This document shows, in pieces, positions 46,401 to 54,738 of a stretch of 64,000 nt of DNA. Within the stretch, counting starts at the first letter, position 1; each line of letters opens with the position of its first letter. Source of the stretch: Acidobacteriota bacterium (GTDB taxonomy: Bacteria; Acidobacteriota; Terriglobia; Bryobacterales; UBA6623); contig WGMB01000003.1 in assembly GCA_016125275.1 (NCBI GenBank), forward strand, positions 992,001 to 1,056,000. The letters are read 5' to 3'. Position numbers and translations under genes: made by a program. The notes beneath the pieces are model-generated. The model had not been told where the DNA came from and ran no database searches. It saw only the letters and a program-made list of their open reading frames with translations.

Positions 46401-46753
46401 TCGAGAGTGATGTCGGCGCGCACGGTTTCCGTGGAACGGATCTCCAGACCCGTGCGTTCGAGGGTGCGAAAGCCTTCGGCCGTCGCGGTGAGCTTATAGG
46501 GAGCGGGCCGCAGCAACGGGAACTCGTAAAGCCCGGCTGCATTGGATTGTGTGGTCGCCGTAGCGCCGGTGTTAGTATTGACGACTTCAATGGTGACGCC
46601 GGGGATCACGGCGCCGCTGTTGTCGGTCACGGTCCCCACGAGGGAGCCGGTCAGGCCTTGAGCGAAAGCGAGACTGGGTAGGATGCAGACTGCGCAGAGC
46701 GAAAAGCAGAGACGAATCAGCTTTCGCACGGCACTGCAACGGTACAGTTCCAT
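43442..46753 (-). CDS. second Oar-like TonB-dependent outer-membrane receptor
   Basis: 1103 residues with the same layout as the receptor at 31196: signal peptide (LCAVCILPSLAFAQ), carboxypeptidase-regulatory-like domain (LVGTVTDNSGAVIPGVTIEV, GLYEFPLLRPAPYKLTA), plug (GARRGSNNILVDGVPTSNQL, LYSAEYGRNQGSVINV, GTNEFHGELYEFLRNT, FGGNIGGPIIKNKTFFF) and a long barrel ending in LLF. The two proteins share domain order and short motifs but are clearly diverged, so different ligands are likely. ATG 46753 has AGGAGAAGG upstream on the minus strand. Confidence 0.88.
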   Translation of the reverse strand: MELYRCSAVRKLIRLCFSLCAVCILPSLAFAQGLTGSLVGTVTDNSGAVIPGVTIEVVNTNTGATATTQSNAAGLYEFPLLRPAPYKLTATAEGFRTLERTGLEIRSTETVRADITLELGVVSEIVTVNEATPLLQTDQPTLGHVIESDTITAIPLATRNFTQILGTSPGVVGSIMNADRQGTGSDSVSVNGARRGSNNILVDGVPTSNQLNNAPDGDGTPSIEFLSEFKVLTSLYSAEYGRNQGSVINVTTRSGTNEFHGELYEFLRNTKLNARPFFFSEKRTNIQNQFGGNIGGPIIKNKTFFFYGMEYSRQRNGNGNDARFLVQVPDADERNGIFSKPLYDPLAGSLFANNTIPQSRLNPISLNIQNALIPLPNLVDPGSNNNFQAYQNLSTDLDQMTFRIDHTFTSKHSVNGRYFQSLQQDLAPFGWGPPGFGRVSNRKKHLWGVTSTHVFTPNFILSMRASGDYTSQYIEPLQKGDPRQFGLQPIDGVTYADDQSGPPRILIDNYLNFGNEANWSDFIDRYTYGPTMTWIKGSHSMKFGAEHQLALLNPQNTQTARGQWRFRGFGTGQGGAAGDPYADYLLTLPATKAFGAGDVAEIGGQLEMTSNYFSFFFVDDWKVTNRFTLNWGARYEADIQAHATNLDMVNWWPSRYKGIDGTLESTGIVQGGHDGVNRNTVQGDYDNFMPRLGISYRLNEKTVIRSGMGLYYDLRTGQVAQQAFNNPPTFTQLTGNCQQDQLCSLAVEDNWTYLNPGHIPGGVTFPTKPTDQNQIRGIERVVKTDNAWQYNLAIQRQLVQGMVAEVSYVGTKGTNLMARRNFNPLIPVNGIDAPLNSSTKLTRLYPGFGDMLVTSQNGSSTYHSFQASLKQRYKKSFFQASYTLGKTLSNGGEGSRFFTSLFVTPWNDWSRAKGPAAFDRRHRFSVVFNQELPSSFQGGVGKWVLNDWQLNGFFVTQTGNPLTVVSRNSGRGIGGSAINPNGDNLFADVNISGNLANPGSAGSNLDHYFVNGAFSDPGLYSFGNSGRGNVYGPGQWNVDFSMFKNIPLTERFKMQFRSEFFNIFNHANFANPNQDVTNTGSFGTIRDTSVNARLVQFALKLLF

Positions 46754-46818
46754 ACAGATTTTCCTTCTCCTGGAGGCGTACTGATAGGGGGCCCCAAACC
46801 CGGGGGCCGTCTCAACCA

Positions 46819-46858
46819 CGGACCCACCCCGTGCGGGTCCGGTATCGAGGCTATCTTA
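46819..46858 (-). promoter_or_regulatory. -10 box and leader hairpin upstream of the second receptor
   Basis: On the minus strand TAAGAT lies at 46853-46858. No good -35 was found at 16-18 bp. The leader then contains a perfect inverted repeat, CGGACCC (46819-46825) with GGGTCCG (46835-46841). Its role is unknown. Confidence 0.35.
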
Positions 46859-46951
46859 TCCCTGTTTCACTTTGTTTACGAAGAAAAAATTCTCCGCAGT
46901 TGGGAATGGCGCGGGTTTTGCCGCCGCAGGGCTGGAGATGGGGCTCGGCGC

Positions 46952-48388
46952 TTATCGAGCCGCGCCGGTATTGACGGCGTTGCGGCCGGCTTCCTTGGCC
47001 GCGTAAAGCCGCCGGTCGGCCTGTTCGAGCAGCTCTTCGGGCTCCCTGCCCTTGGCGGGGATGCAGGCGGCGGCCCCGACGCTGACGGTCAAGGCAGGCT
47101 AGGCGACGGCCGCCTGTCCCTCGATCTGGCTGCGAACCTGGTCCAGAAGCGAGCGAGCGCCTTCGAGGTCCGAGCCCGGCAGCAGTAACACGAACTCGTC
47201 GCCGCCATAGCGCGCCAGGACGTCGGCCGGCCGGCGGGCGCCGCCTTGCAGCGCGGTCGCCACACGGACCAAGCACTCGTCGCCGACCTGGTGCCCGTGA
47301 CGGTCGTTGATCGTCTTGAAGTGGTCGACGTCGATCAGCGCCACGGCCAGCGGCCGACGCTCCCGCCGGCACCGAGCCCATTCCCGGCGCAGGGCTTCAT
47401 CGAAGAAGCGACGGTTCCGGACGCCCGTCAGGCTATCCACCGTCGACTGCTCGACGAGCAGCGAGTTGGCGACGGCGAGCTCTTGCATGGCGGCCTCGAG
47501 CGCGGCCGTGCGCTCGCTGACTTTTTGCTCGAGGGTGGCGATGTCCAGGCGGACGGCGCTGGACTGCGTCCGCACATAGAGATAGCCCAGCAAGACGACA
47601 CCGAGGGTCTGGGCCGTAGCCCCGTAGATCGAGTTGACCGGGGGCGGCGCCATCAAGAAGCGGTCCACCATGCCCATCGAGCCGCTGGGCGTAAGTGTCA
47701 AGCCGAGCAGGCGGACCAGATCTCCTGCGGCAAAGCAGGAGATGCCGCCCAGCATCATCAACCGCTGGCCGGCCGGCAAGTAACGCCCGGCAAGAGCGCC
47801 TCCGACCAGCAGCGTTAGCAGGGCGGCGGCCAAAGCGACCTGCGTCACCGCCGGCGGCTCCACCGGCGCGGGACGGATCCACGGATAGGCGACCGCATAG
47901 CCGAACGCGGCGATGAAGCTCCCGGCCAGCACGGAGAGGGCGGACTCCAGGTAGCGGCGGGAGGCCAGCGGAGGGGCGCCGAGTAGCCGAGCGAAGCCGG
48001 CAATGAGCAGAACCACCGCCAGTGAACCCAGCAGAGCCTCCGTCACATAACCGGCGCTGCCTGGCCGCAGCCATGCCAAGCGTCGCAGGCCCAAGGCTTC
48101 GACGGCCAGCATCAGGACCTGTCGAATCAGCCCCACGCCGAAACCGAGCGCCAAGAGCCGACGGCCGGGAGACGCCGCGTCCGAGCGATACCGAGCGCAG
48201 ACGAAGGTGAGCAGTAGGCCCCAAACGACCACGCCCACGACGTGCTGCGTGCCCGGAAAGGGCTGCATCATCGCGCCGTGCAGTCCGCCAAGGGGCGGGT
48301 GGCCTCCGGGAAGCGGACCGCCGCCGCCGAGCCATGGCGGCGGACGATGCAGCGGTCCGCCGATCTGAAGCAGGATGGGCCAGAACAT
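46952..48388 (-). pseudogene. membrane diguanylate cyclase interrupted by an amber codon
   Basis: The frame reads 429 residues from ATG 48388 to an in-frame TAG at 47099-47101, then continues without frameshift for 49 more codons to TAA at 46952-46954. The N-terminal 270 residues hold about seven membrane segments. The GGDEF domain has IDVDHFKTINDRHGHQVGD, an RPAD inhibitory-site motif and RYGGDEF. The part after the TAG (TVSVGAAACIPAKG, LLEQADRRLYAAKEAGRNAV) is the normal end of a GGDEF domain. Without it the truncated cyclase is probably inactive. Nonsense mutation, sequencing error or suppression are all possible. Confidence 0.85.
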
Positions 48389-48513
48389 GGAGCCTCGGCG
48401 GACCCTATTCTAGGCGCCCCCGAAGACACGGAAACCCAAGTTTTCCCCTTAGGGTTGCGGTTATTTTTCCGGTTGAGGCAAAAAACTCCGACGGGAACCC
48501 TGCCACGCCGGGG

Positions 48514-50958
48514 CTAACCGACCACGATATTCAGCATTCGGTCCGGGATCAGGATCACCTTTCGAATCGTTTTCCCGTCCAGATGGCGAGCGACGTTGTC
48601 GTCGGCGCGGGCCGCGGCCTCCACCGTCGCTTGATCGGCGCCCTTGGGCGCCAGCACCTTGCCCCGCATCTTGCCGTTCACCTGCACGGGGATTTCGACC
48701 TCGTCGACGGCGGCCAGTTCGGCGTCGTAGCGCGGCCAAGCGACGTCGAGCACGGGGCCCTGTTCGCCCAGCGCTTCCCACAGCTCCTCCACCAGGTGGG
48801 GCGCAAACGGGCTGAGCAGCAACACCAGCCGCCGCAGAACCTCCGCCAGCACGCCCGGCGAGAGCTGACTCTCGAGCGCATAGATCTCGTTGGTCAGCTC
48901 CATCACGCCGGCCAACGACGTATTGAAGTGCCAGCGGGAGTCGAAGTCGGCCGTCACGCGTTCGATGATTTGGTGCAGCTTGCGCAGCGCCGCCTTGTCC
49001 GCGTCGTTCTGCGCCACCGCGGACGGGGCCGCGCCGGAGTCGGCGTTGCGCGTCACCAGCCGGAACACGCGCGCCAGAAAGCGCGACATGCCCTCGACGC
49101 CGGACTCCTGCCAGTCCAGATCCTTGTCCGGCGGGGCCGCGAACAGCGAGAAGGCGCGGGCGGTGTCCGAGCCGTAGCGCTGCACCATCTCTTCGGGGCT
49201 GACGACGTTGCCCACGCTCTTGGACATCTTCTTGCCGTCCTTGATGACCATGCCCTGCGTGAACAGGCGGGACGCCGGCTCGTTCCAGGAGATCATGCCT
49301 AGGTCGCGCATCATCTTCGTCCAGAAACGGCCGTAGATCAGGTGCAGTACGGCGTGCTCCACGCCGCCGATGTATTGGTCGATCGGGAACCAGGCCGCAG
49401 CGGCCTCCGTGGAGAACGGCGCCTGGCTGTTGTGCGCGTCGGTATAGCGGTAGAAGTACCAAGACGAGTCGACGAAGGTGTCCATCGTGTCCGCTTCCCG
49501 CTGGGCTTTTTCGCCGCAGGCCGGGCAGTCGACGTTCACGAACTCCGGCACGGTCTTCAGGGGCGACTCCCCGGTTCCCGTCAGGTCGACGTTGGCGGGC
49601 AGCAACACCGGCAGATCCTCTTCCGGAACCGGCTGCACGCCGCAGCTCGGGCAGTGGATCATGGGAATCGGCGTGCCCCAGTAGCGCTGCCGGGAGACGC
49701 CCCAGTCGCGCAACCGGAAGTTCACAGCGCCTTCGCCGAAGCCCTGCTCCTGGGCGAAGGCCGTCATCTGCGCCTTGGCTTCCGCGCTGGGCAGGCCGCT
49801 CCATTGGCCGCAAACCTCGGCGACGCCGTAGGTCGCGTAGGCCTCCGTCATCTCTTCTTCGCGCGGCAACTCGCCGTCCAGCGGCCGAATCACCGGCTTG
49901 ACCGCGATGCCGAACTTGCGGCAGAACTCGAAGTCGCGTTGGTCGTGCGCGGGCACGGCCATGATGGCGCCGGAGCCGTAGCCCCACAGCACGAAGTTGC
50001 CGACCCAGATCGGCGCCTTCTCGCCGCTGTAGGGATTGACGGCGTAGCGACCCGTGAAGAAGCCGTCCTTGTCGAGCTCGTCGGCCGCCTTGTCCTTCTG
50101 CTGGTCGATCAGCGGCTTGGCTTGGTCGGCGAGACCGAACTTCTCCACCCAGGGATGCTGCGGCGCCAGGATCACGCAGGTTGCGCCGTAGATGGTGTCG
50201 ACGCGCGTGGTGAAGACGCGAACCTTCTCCTCGGAGCCGTCGAGGGTGAAGTCAACCTCGGTTCCCTCCGAGCGGCCGATCCAGTTGCGCTGCATCGCAA
50301 CGACTCGCTCGGGCCAGCCCGCCTCGAGCTCCTCGAGATCATCGAGCAGCTCCTGGGCGTAGGCCGTGGTCCGCAGGAACCACTGCTCCAGGTCCTTGAG
50401 CTCGACCGGAGTCGTCTCGTGCCGCCAGCAGCAACCGTTGACGACCTGCTCGTTGGCCAGCACGGTGGCGCACTCGGGGCACCAGTTGACTTGGCTCTTC
50501 TTGCGGAAGGCCAAGCCCTTCTTGAACATCTGGATGAAGAACCACTGGTTCCAGCGATAGTACTCGGGTTCGCAGGAGGAGATCTCACGATCCCAGTCAT
50601 AGCTGAACGAGAACGAGCGCAACTGGCGCTTCATGTTCGCGATGTTCGAACGCGTCCAGACGCCGGGATCCATCTTGTTCTTGATGGCGGCGTTCTCCGC
50701 CGGCAAGCCGAACGAGTCCCAACCCATCGGGTGCAACACGCGAAAGCCCTGCATGCGCTTGTAGCGAGCCAGCGCGTCGCCGATCGAGTAGTTGCGCACG
50801 TGCCCCATGTGGAGCGTGCCGGAAGGATAGGGCAGCATCTCGAGCACGTAGTACTTCGGCTTGGAAGCGTCGGTCGAGGTGCGGAAGAGTCCCTGCTCTT
50901 CCCAAATCTTCTGCCACTTGGGCTCGATCTCTTGGGGGGTGAATAGGCGTTCGGGCAT
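48514..50958 (-). CDS. leuS: leucyl-tRNA synthetase
   Basis: 814-residue class Ia synthetase that charges tRNA-Leu in the cytoplasm. The class I HIGH motif is HMGH in PYPSGTLHMGHVRNYSIGD near residue 40, and the KMSKS loop reads KKMSKSVGNVVSPEEM. Other features are the zinc-like cysteines in CPECATVLANEQVVNGCCW, the CP1 editing domain with YGATCVILAPQHP and MAVPAHDQRDFEF, a CPSCG pair with the WGTPIPMI element, and the C-terminal anticodon-binding helices. ATG 50958 gives the standard N-terminus. A monocistronic arrangement is likely. Confidence 0.98.
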   Translation of the reverse strand: MPERLFTPQEIEPKWQKIWEEQGLFRTSTDASKPKYYVLEMLPYPSGTLHMGHVRNYSIGDALARYKRMQGFRVLHPMGWDSFGLPAENAAIKNKMDPGVWTRSNIANMKRQLRSFSFSYDWDREISSCEPEYYRWNQWFFIQMFKKGLAFRKKSQVNWCPECATVLANEQVVNGCCWRHETTPVELKDLEQWFLRTTAYAQELLDDLEELEAGWPERVVAMQRNWIGRSEGTEVDFTLDGSEEKVRVFTTRVDTIYGATCVILAPQHPWVEKFGLADQAKPLIDQQKDKAADELDKDGFFTGRYAVNPYSGEKAPIWVGNFVLWGYGSGAIMAVPAHDQRDFEFCRKFGIAVKPVIRPLDGELPREEEMTEAYATYGVAEVCGQWSGLPSAEAKAQMTAFAQEQGFGEGAVNFRLRDWGVSRQRYWGTPIPMIHCPSCGVQPVPEEDLPVLLPANVDLTGTGESPLKTVPEFVNVDCPACGEKAQREADTMDTFVDSSWYFYRYTDAHNSQAPFSTEAAAAWFPIDQYIGGVEHAVLHLIYGRFWTKMMRDLGMISWNEPASRLFTQGMVIKDGKKMSKSVGNVVSPEEMVQRYGSDTARAFSLFAAPPDKDLDWQESGVEGMSRFLARVFRLVTRNADSGAAPSAVAQNDADKAALRKLHQIIERVTADFDSRWHFNTSLAGVMELTNEIYALESQLSPGVLAEVLRRLVLLLSPFAPHLVEELWEALGEQGPVLDVAWPRYDAELAAVDEVEIPVQVNGKMRGKVLAPKGADQATVEAAARADDNVARHLDGKTIRKVILIPDRMLNIVVG

Positions 50959-51067
50959 GTGTCGGTAAACCGGGAACTCTGAGCCGGGAATCGTGGTCGG
51001 CTGCCGTGATTGTTAGTGTATCGGGAAGGGTGAGCAGTGATGGGCTTGTGTCAGCAGACGCGGTGTC

Positions 51068-51445
51068 TCAGGAGCTGGCGCAAACGATGTCCGTCTGCGA
51101 GAAGTCATTGCCCTTGAACAGGAGCGGCTCACCCGTAACCTTCGCCAGAGCGTAAGAGAAGCAGTCGCCGTAGTTGAGCTTGGCCGGATGGTTGCCTTTG
51201 CCATACATCAGGTAGGCCGCCCTGGCGATCTTGGCCTGACCAAACGTTACCGGCTCCACCACAATCCCCATGAGCTCGATCAGTTGGTCAAGCCTGGAAT
51301 CCATGCCGCCCATCAGTTGATCCAAGCGGATCGAGGCTTCTACGTAACCAGCGCTTGACATGCGTGCGATGGGGGCCGCTGCAAGCTCCTCGCCATCGGA
51401 TTCCGCAAACACAACGGCGAGCAGCGCGGAAGGATCCACGATCAC
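51068..51445 (-). CDS. vapC: VapC-type PIN-domain ribonuclease toxin
   Basis: 125-residue PIN-domain protein. The acidic metal-binding residues are in place: Asp4 in MIVDPSALLAVVF, a Glu in SAGYVEASIRL, and Asp residues in LNYGDCFSYALAK and LFKGNDF. VapC toxins cleave RNA, often initiator tRNA or rRNA, when the antitoxin is degraded. The start is GTG at 51445, overlapping the vapB stop by 3 bp, so expression is coupled to the antitoxin. Confidence 0.92.
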   Translation of the reverse strand: MIVDPSALLAVVFAESDGEELAAAPIARMSSAGYVEASIRLDQLMGGMDSRLDQLIELMGIVVEPVTFGQAKIARAAYLMYGKGNHPAKLNYGDCFSYALAKVTGEPLLFKGNDFSQTDIVCASS

Positions 51446-51702
51446 TTTGGCATCCCGCGTTCGTCGTACAAGAACGCGGTGTGGTCCAGATCGGGCTGAT
51501 AGCCAAGATCTCGAACTACCTGCCGTCCGATCGCCAGGATCTCCTCCACTGTAGCCTTCTTGCGGGGCCGCGGCCGCGCTCGTTCCCGGTCGAGCCGCTC
51601 CTCCAGGGCCATGGTCACGGCGCGAGCCTGCGTCTCGCCGGTCAGCGCGGCGAGCTCCGCCGCCAACTCACAGGCCCGATCATCGGTGATATGCAGCACC
51701 AT
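51442..51702 (-). CDS. vapB: VapB-type antitoxin
   Basis: 86 residues of the Rv0623/PSK-type antitoxin family: an N-terminal ribbon-helix-helix-like region (ITDDRACELAAELAALTGETQARAVTMALEERLDRE) and a basic linker, then a C-terminal toxin-binding tail. Located immediately before vapC with overlap, the standard order. A TAGAAT on the minus strand at 51724-51729, inside the end of nfo, could serve as -10. Autorepression with VapC is expected from the family. Confidence 0.88.
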   Translation of the reverse strand: MVLHITDDRACELAAELAALTGETQARAVTMALEERLDRERARPRPRKKATVEEILAIGRQVVRDLGYQPDLDHTAFLYDERGMPK

Positions 51703-51726
51703 TGCACGGAACCCCTACTCCAAATT

Positions 51727-52632
51727 CTACTCTCGCTCCCGAGCACCGTCCATCATCCGCCGCAGCGCTGCCACTCCCTGCGTGTGCGTCCCGTCGTCGT
51801 CGTGCGGCGTCTCCAGAATGAACACTTTATCGGCCAGCTCCGGGCGCTGTACGATGCGTTCCATGGCGTCCCAGCCGAGCAGCCCTTCGCCCAATCGGGC
51901 GTGCCGGTCGATCCTCGAGCCCAGCTTGCCTTTCGAGTCGTTACAGTGGATCACGCGGACCGCGCCGAGCCCCAACAGGGCGTCCGCGGCGGCCAGGGTC
52001 TCTTCCAGGATGCAGCTCTCGCCGATGTCATAGCCGGCGGCGAACAGGTGGCAGGTATCGAGGCAGAAGCCCAGGGGCGCGCGGACCTTAGCGGCGGCGG
52101 CTTCTCGAATCGCAGCGAGCTCCTCGAAGCGGCGGCCCAGCGAAGCGCCGCCGCCCGCGGTGTTCTCGAACAGGATCGTCAAGCTGCCGCACTCAACGCC
52201 TTCGAGCGCCTCTGCCAACGCATCGGACAGAGAGTCGATGGCCTCCTCGGGCGTTTCGAAATCCTTGGCGCTGCCGGGATGGAAGACGAGATAGTCCGCG
52301 TCGATCGCCGCCGCCCGCTCGACCTCGTCGCGAAACCCGAGGATCGAGCGAGCGCGGTTGGCGGGGTCTCCAGCCGCCAGATTCAAGAGGTAACTGCCGT
52401 GGATGACCAGCGGCCGCAGGTCCCCCTCGCGGCGCAACCGGCCGAGCTCCGCCACGTCGGCCGCGTCGAGCGGCGGCGCGGCCCACATCCGCGGGCTGCG
52501 GGTGAAGATCTGAAAAGCGTTGGCTCCGAGCGCGATCGCCTCGCGGGCCCCGTTGGCGAGGCCGCCCGCCACCGAGGTATGCGCACCGAAGCGCCGGACG
52601 GCCTCAGCGCTCAGCGGTTCCCTCGTCAGCAT
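51727..52632 (-). CDS. nfo: endonuclease IV (apurinic/apyrimidinic endonuclease)
   Basis: 301-residue TIM-barrel AP endonuclease of base-excision repair. The metal-ligand motifs run in order: FGAHTSVAGGLANG, VIHGSYLLNLA, LVFHPGSAKDF, ILFENTAGGG, GFCLDTCHLFAAGYD, VIHCNDSKGKLGSRIDRHARLGEGLLG (His and Asp ligands within) and FILETPHDDDG. ATG 52632 gives about 13 residues before the core FGAH and overlaps the upstream OmpA-family gene by 29 bp, so the pair is probably cotranscribed. Confidence 0.95.
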   Translation of the reverse strand: MLTREPLSAEAVRRFGAHTSVAGGLANGAREAIALGANAFQIFTRSPRMWAAPPLDAADVAELGRLRREGDLRPLVIHGSYLLNLAAGDPANRARSILGFRDEVERAAAIDADYLVFHPGSAKDFETPEEAIDSLSDALAEALEGVECGSLTILFENTAGGGASLGRRFEELAAIREAAAAKVRAPLGFCLDTCHLFAAGYDIGESCILEETLAAADALLGLGAVRVIHCNDSKGKLGSRIDRHARLGEGLLGWDAMERIVQRPELADKVFILETPHDDDGTHTQGVAALRRMMDGARERE

Positions 52633-53476
52633 CGTAGGTGATGACGGTGTCGACCAGGCCGATCTCCACGCGGCGGTTCTTTTGGCGGGCGGCCTCCGAA
52701 GTTCCCTTTACGCGCGGGTTGGATTCGCCGAGTCCTTGCGAGGTCATGATGTCGGCCGGCACGCCGGCGTCGATGAAATACTTGCGCACGGCGTCGGCGC
52801 GGCGTTCCGAGAGGTTCTTGTTGTAGGAGGCCGGGCCCTGATCGTCCGTGTAGCCATAGATGGCCAGGCGATACCCGTGGGAGGCGAGCAGCACGCCGGC
52901 GATGCGGCTGAGCAGCTCTTTGTCCTGCTCCCGAATGGTGTCCTTGTCGAAGTTGAACTGCAGCGAGTCCTCGCCGAGGCGCATGACCATGCCCAGGGGA
53001 GTGCGCTCGGTCTCCACGATCGCCGACAGGGCGCGCTGCATGCGGTCGAGCTCCCGCTGGCGCGCCTGCTTGAGCTCGTCGTACTCCTTCGTGCTCTCGG
53101 CGGCGATGGCCTCAGCTTGCTGCGAGCGACGTTGGGCCTGCTCGGCCTCCACGCGAGCCAGCTCGCGCTCCCACTCGGCCTGCCCACGCTCCTGAGCAGC
53201 CCGCAGAGCTTCTTTCTGCGCCGCAGTGGCGTTCGCCTCGGCCAGTTCAGCGCGCTCGCGCGTCCCGGCGGCGCTGAGCGTCTCGTCGGCCACCTGCTTT
53301 TCCAGCGAGGCTTCCTGCTGGGCGGCGTCCGCGAGTTGGCGGTCGAGCTCCTCAGAACGATTCCAGGCGCGGAACAGCAAAAGAGCCGCGAACAGCAGCA
53401 GAAACCCTAAGACGCCGTACAGCAGCCAGTTCCGTTGACTGGGCGGCGGAGCGTCATCCCATCTTTCGTCACGCAT
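52604..53476 (-). CDS. OmpA-family envelope protein with long coiled coil
   Basis: 290 residues. One N-terminal membrane anchor (NWLLYGVLGFLLLFAALLLF) leads to a periplasmic coiled coil of about 120 residues rich in Ala/Glu/Gln/Arg. The C-terminal OmpA peptidoglycan-binding domain has LQFNFDKDTIREQDKELL, IYGYTDDQGPASYNKNLSERRADAVRKYF with the binding Asp and Arg, and GLGESNPRVKGTSEAARQKNRRVEI. It probably links the inner membrane to the wall. Motifs are complete, unlike the OmpA-like end of the MCE protein. Confidence 0.9.
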   Translation of the reverse strand: MRDERWDDAPPPSQRNWLLYGVLGFLLLFAALLLFRAWNRSEELDRQLADAAQQEASLEKQVADETLSAAGTRERAELAEANATAAQKEALRAAQERGQAEWERELARVEAEQAQRRSQQAEAIAAESTKEYDELKQARQRELDRMQRALSAIVETERTPLGMVMRLGEDSLQFNFDKDTIREQDKELLSRIAGVLLASHGYRLAIYGYTDDQGPASYNKNLSERRADAVRKYFIDAGVPADIMTSQGLGESNPRVKGTSEAARQKNRRVEIGLVDTVITYDADEGTAER

Positions 53477-53517
53477 TCCCGCCTTATTGTACGGGGCGGC
53501 GGACCCCTTCGGTTACC

Positions 53518-54738
53518 TCAGCGGGCCGGTTCGATGCGGTACAGGTCGGTTCCACTGCGCAGCAGCAGGGCCGTTCCGTCGACTGCAAAGGAAGCCAGCG
53601 TGTCCCCTTCGATCTGGTTCTTGGCCAGCTCGTGGTACTTGGGAGCGTCTTCGATCACCGTGGTCTCGCCGGTCTCGCTGGTGAAGTACAAGCGGTTGCC
53701 GGCCAGCAGCGGCGAGGCCGAGAAGTTGCCGCCCAGCCGGGCCTGCCACAGGCGCTGGCCCGTTAGAGCATTCAAGCAACTGGCGATGCCGTTGTCGCTC
53801 ACCATATAGAGGCGGCCGCCCGAAACGATCGGCGAAGAAGTCAGCGGCACGCCGCGAGTCTCCTTCCAAACGACCTTGGAGGCGGTCACGTCGCCCCGTC
53901 CGTCGGGCTTGACGGCGAATAGGATCGGGCCATAGAAGCCGGACGCAATATAGACGAGTCCGTTTGCATACACGGGGCGCGGCACCAGGGAGAAGCCGTC
54001 GTAGGTGATGCGCCAGATCTCCTCGCCGGTGGAGGGATCGTAGGAAGCCGCATAGTCCCCGCCCGGGCTGATGAGTTGCGGCCCCTGGTCGGTCTCGATG
54101 ATCAGCGGCGTGGCGTAGGACATGCGGGATTTGCCCCGGGACTTGGTCCAGCGCGTCTCGCCGGTGTTCTTGTCGAGCGCGGCGATGAACTGGCGGTCGA
54201 TGCCGTCGCAGTTGAAGATGATCAGATCCTTCCAAACCACCGGCGAGCCGCCGTTGCCGTGGCCTTGGACGAAGTGGTGCTCCTGATTGCGCCACAGGAC
54301 CTTGCCGTCGCCGTCGAGCGCAGCCGTGCCCTGCGACCCGAAATGGACGTAGACGCGGTTCTCCTCCAGGATCGGCGTGGGCGAGGCGTGCGAGTTCTTC
54401 TCGTGCTTCTTGGGCGGGGCTCCGCTGAGATTGAAGACTTCGACGTCGTGCAGGATCTTGCCGGAAGCGGCGTCGACGGCGATGGCCCGCAGCGAGCGGC
54501 CTGCGTCGGTGGCGGTGGTCATCCAGGCCTTGCCGTCGAGGATCGCCGGCGAGGACCAGCCACGGCCCGGGATGGGCGTCTTCCAGGCAATATTTTCGGT
54601 CTCGCTCCAGTGCAGCGGAAGCTCTTCGGCGAGGCTGACGCCTTGGCCGGTGGGTCCCCGAAACTCCGGCCAAGCCGGCGGAGCGGCCAGCGCACTTACA
54701 GAGCCGAGGAGCAGGAGGAGCGGACCGGCGCGGAGCAT
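53518..54738 (-). CDS. exported PQQ-type beta-propeller protein
   Basis: 406 residues with a signal peptide (GPLLLLLGSVSALA). Repeated PQQ-like blade motifs are visible: AIAVDAASGKILHDVEV, GTAALDGDGKVLWRNQE, FIAALDKNTGETRWTKSRG, AASYDPSTGEEIWRITYDG, ASCLNALTGQRLWQARLGG. The N-terminus WPEFRGPTGQGVS is typical of planctomycete and acidobacterial secreted propellers. No enzyme residues are seen, so the function is probably binding or unknown. ATG 54738 is preferred to 54774 because it leads directly into the signal; the gene overlaps the flippase end by 43 bp. Confidence 0.8.
   Translation of the reverse strand: MLRAGPLLLLLGSVSALAAPPAWPEFRGPTGQGVSLAEELPLHWSETENIAWKTPIPGRGWSSPAILDGKAWMTTATDAGRSLRAIAVDAASGKILHDVEVFNLSGAPPKKHEKNSHASPTPILEENRVYVHFGSQGTAALDGDGKVLWRNQEHHFVQGHGNGGSPVVWKDLIIFNCDGIDRQFIAALDKNTGETRWTKSRGKSRMSYATPLIIETDQGPQLISPGGDYAASYDPSTGEEIWRITYDGFSLVPRPVYANGLVYIASGFYGPILFAVKPDGRGDVTASKVVWKETRGVPLTSSPIVSGGRLYMVSDNGIASCLNALTGQRLWQARLGGNFSASPLLAGNRLYFTSETGETTVIEDAPKYHELAKNQIEGDTLASFAVDGTALLLRSGTDLYRIEPAR

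Noticed and set aside
43733-46681. 982-codon open frame on the + strand opposite the second Oar-like receptor
   Set aside because: It is a GC-driven antisense shadow: composition is Val/Gly/Arg/His-rich with no domain pattern, while the minus strand encodes a complete receptor with signal peptide and plug motifs.
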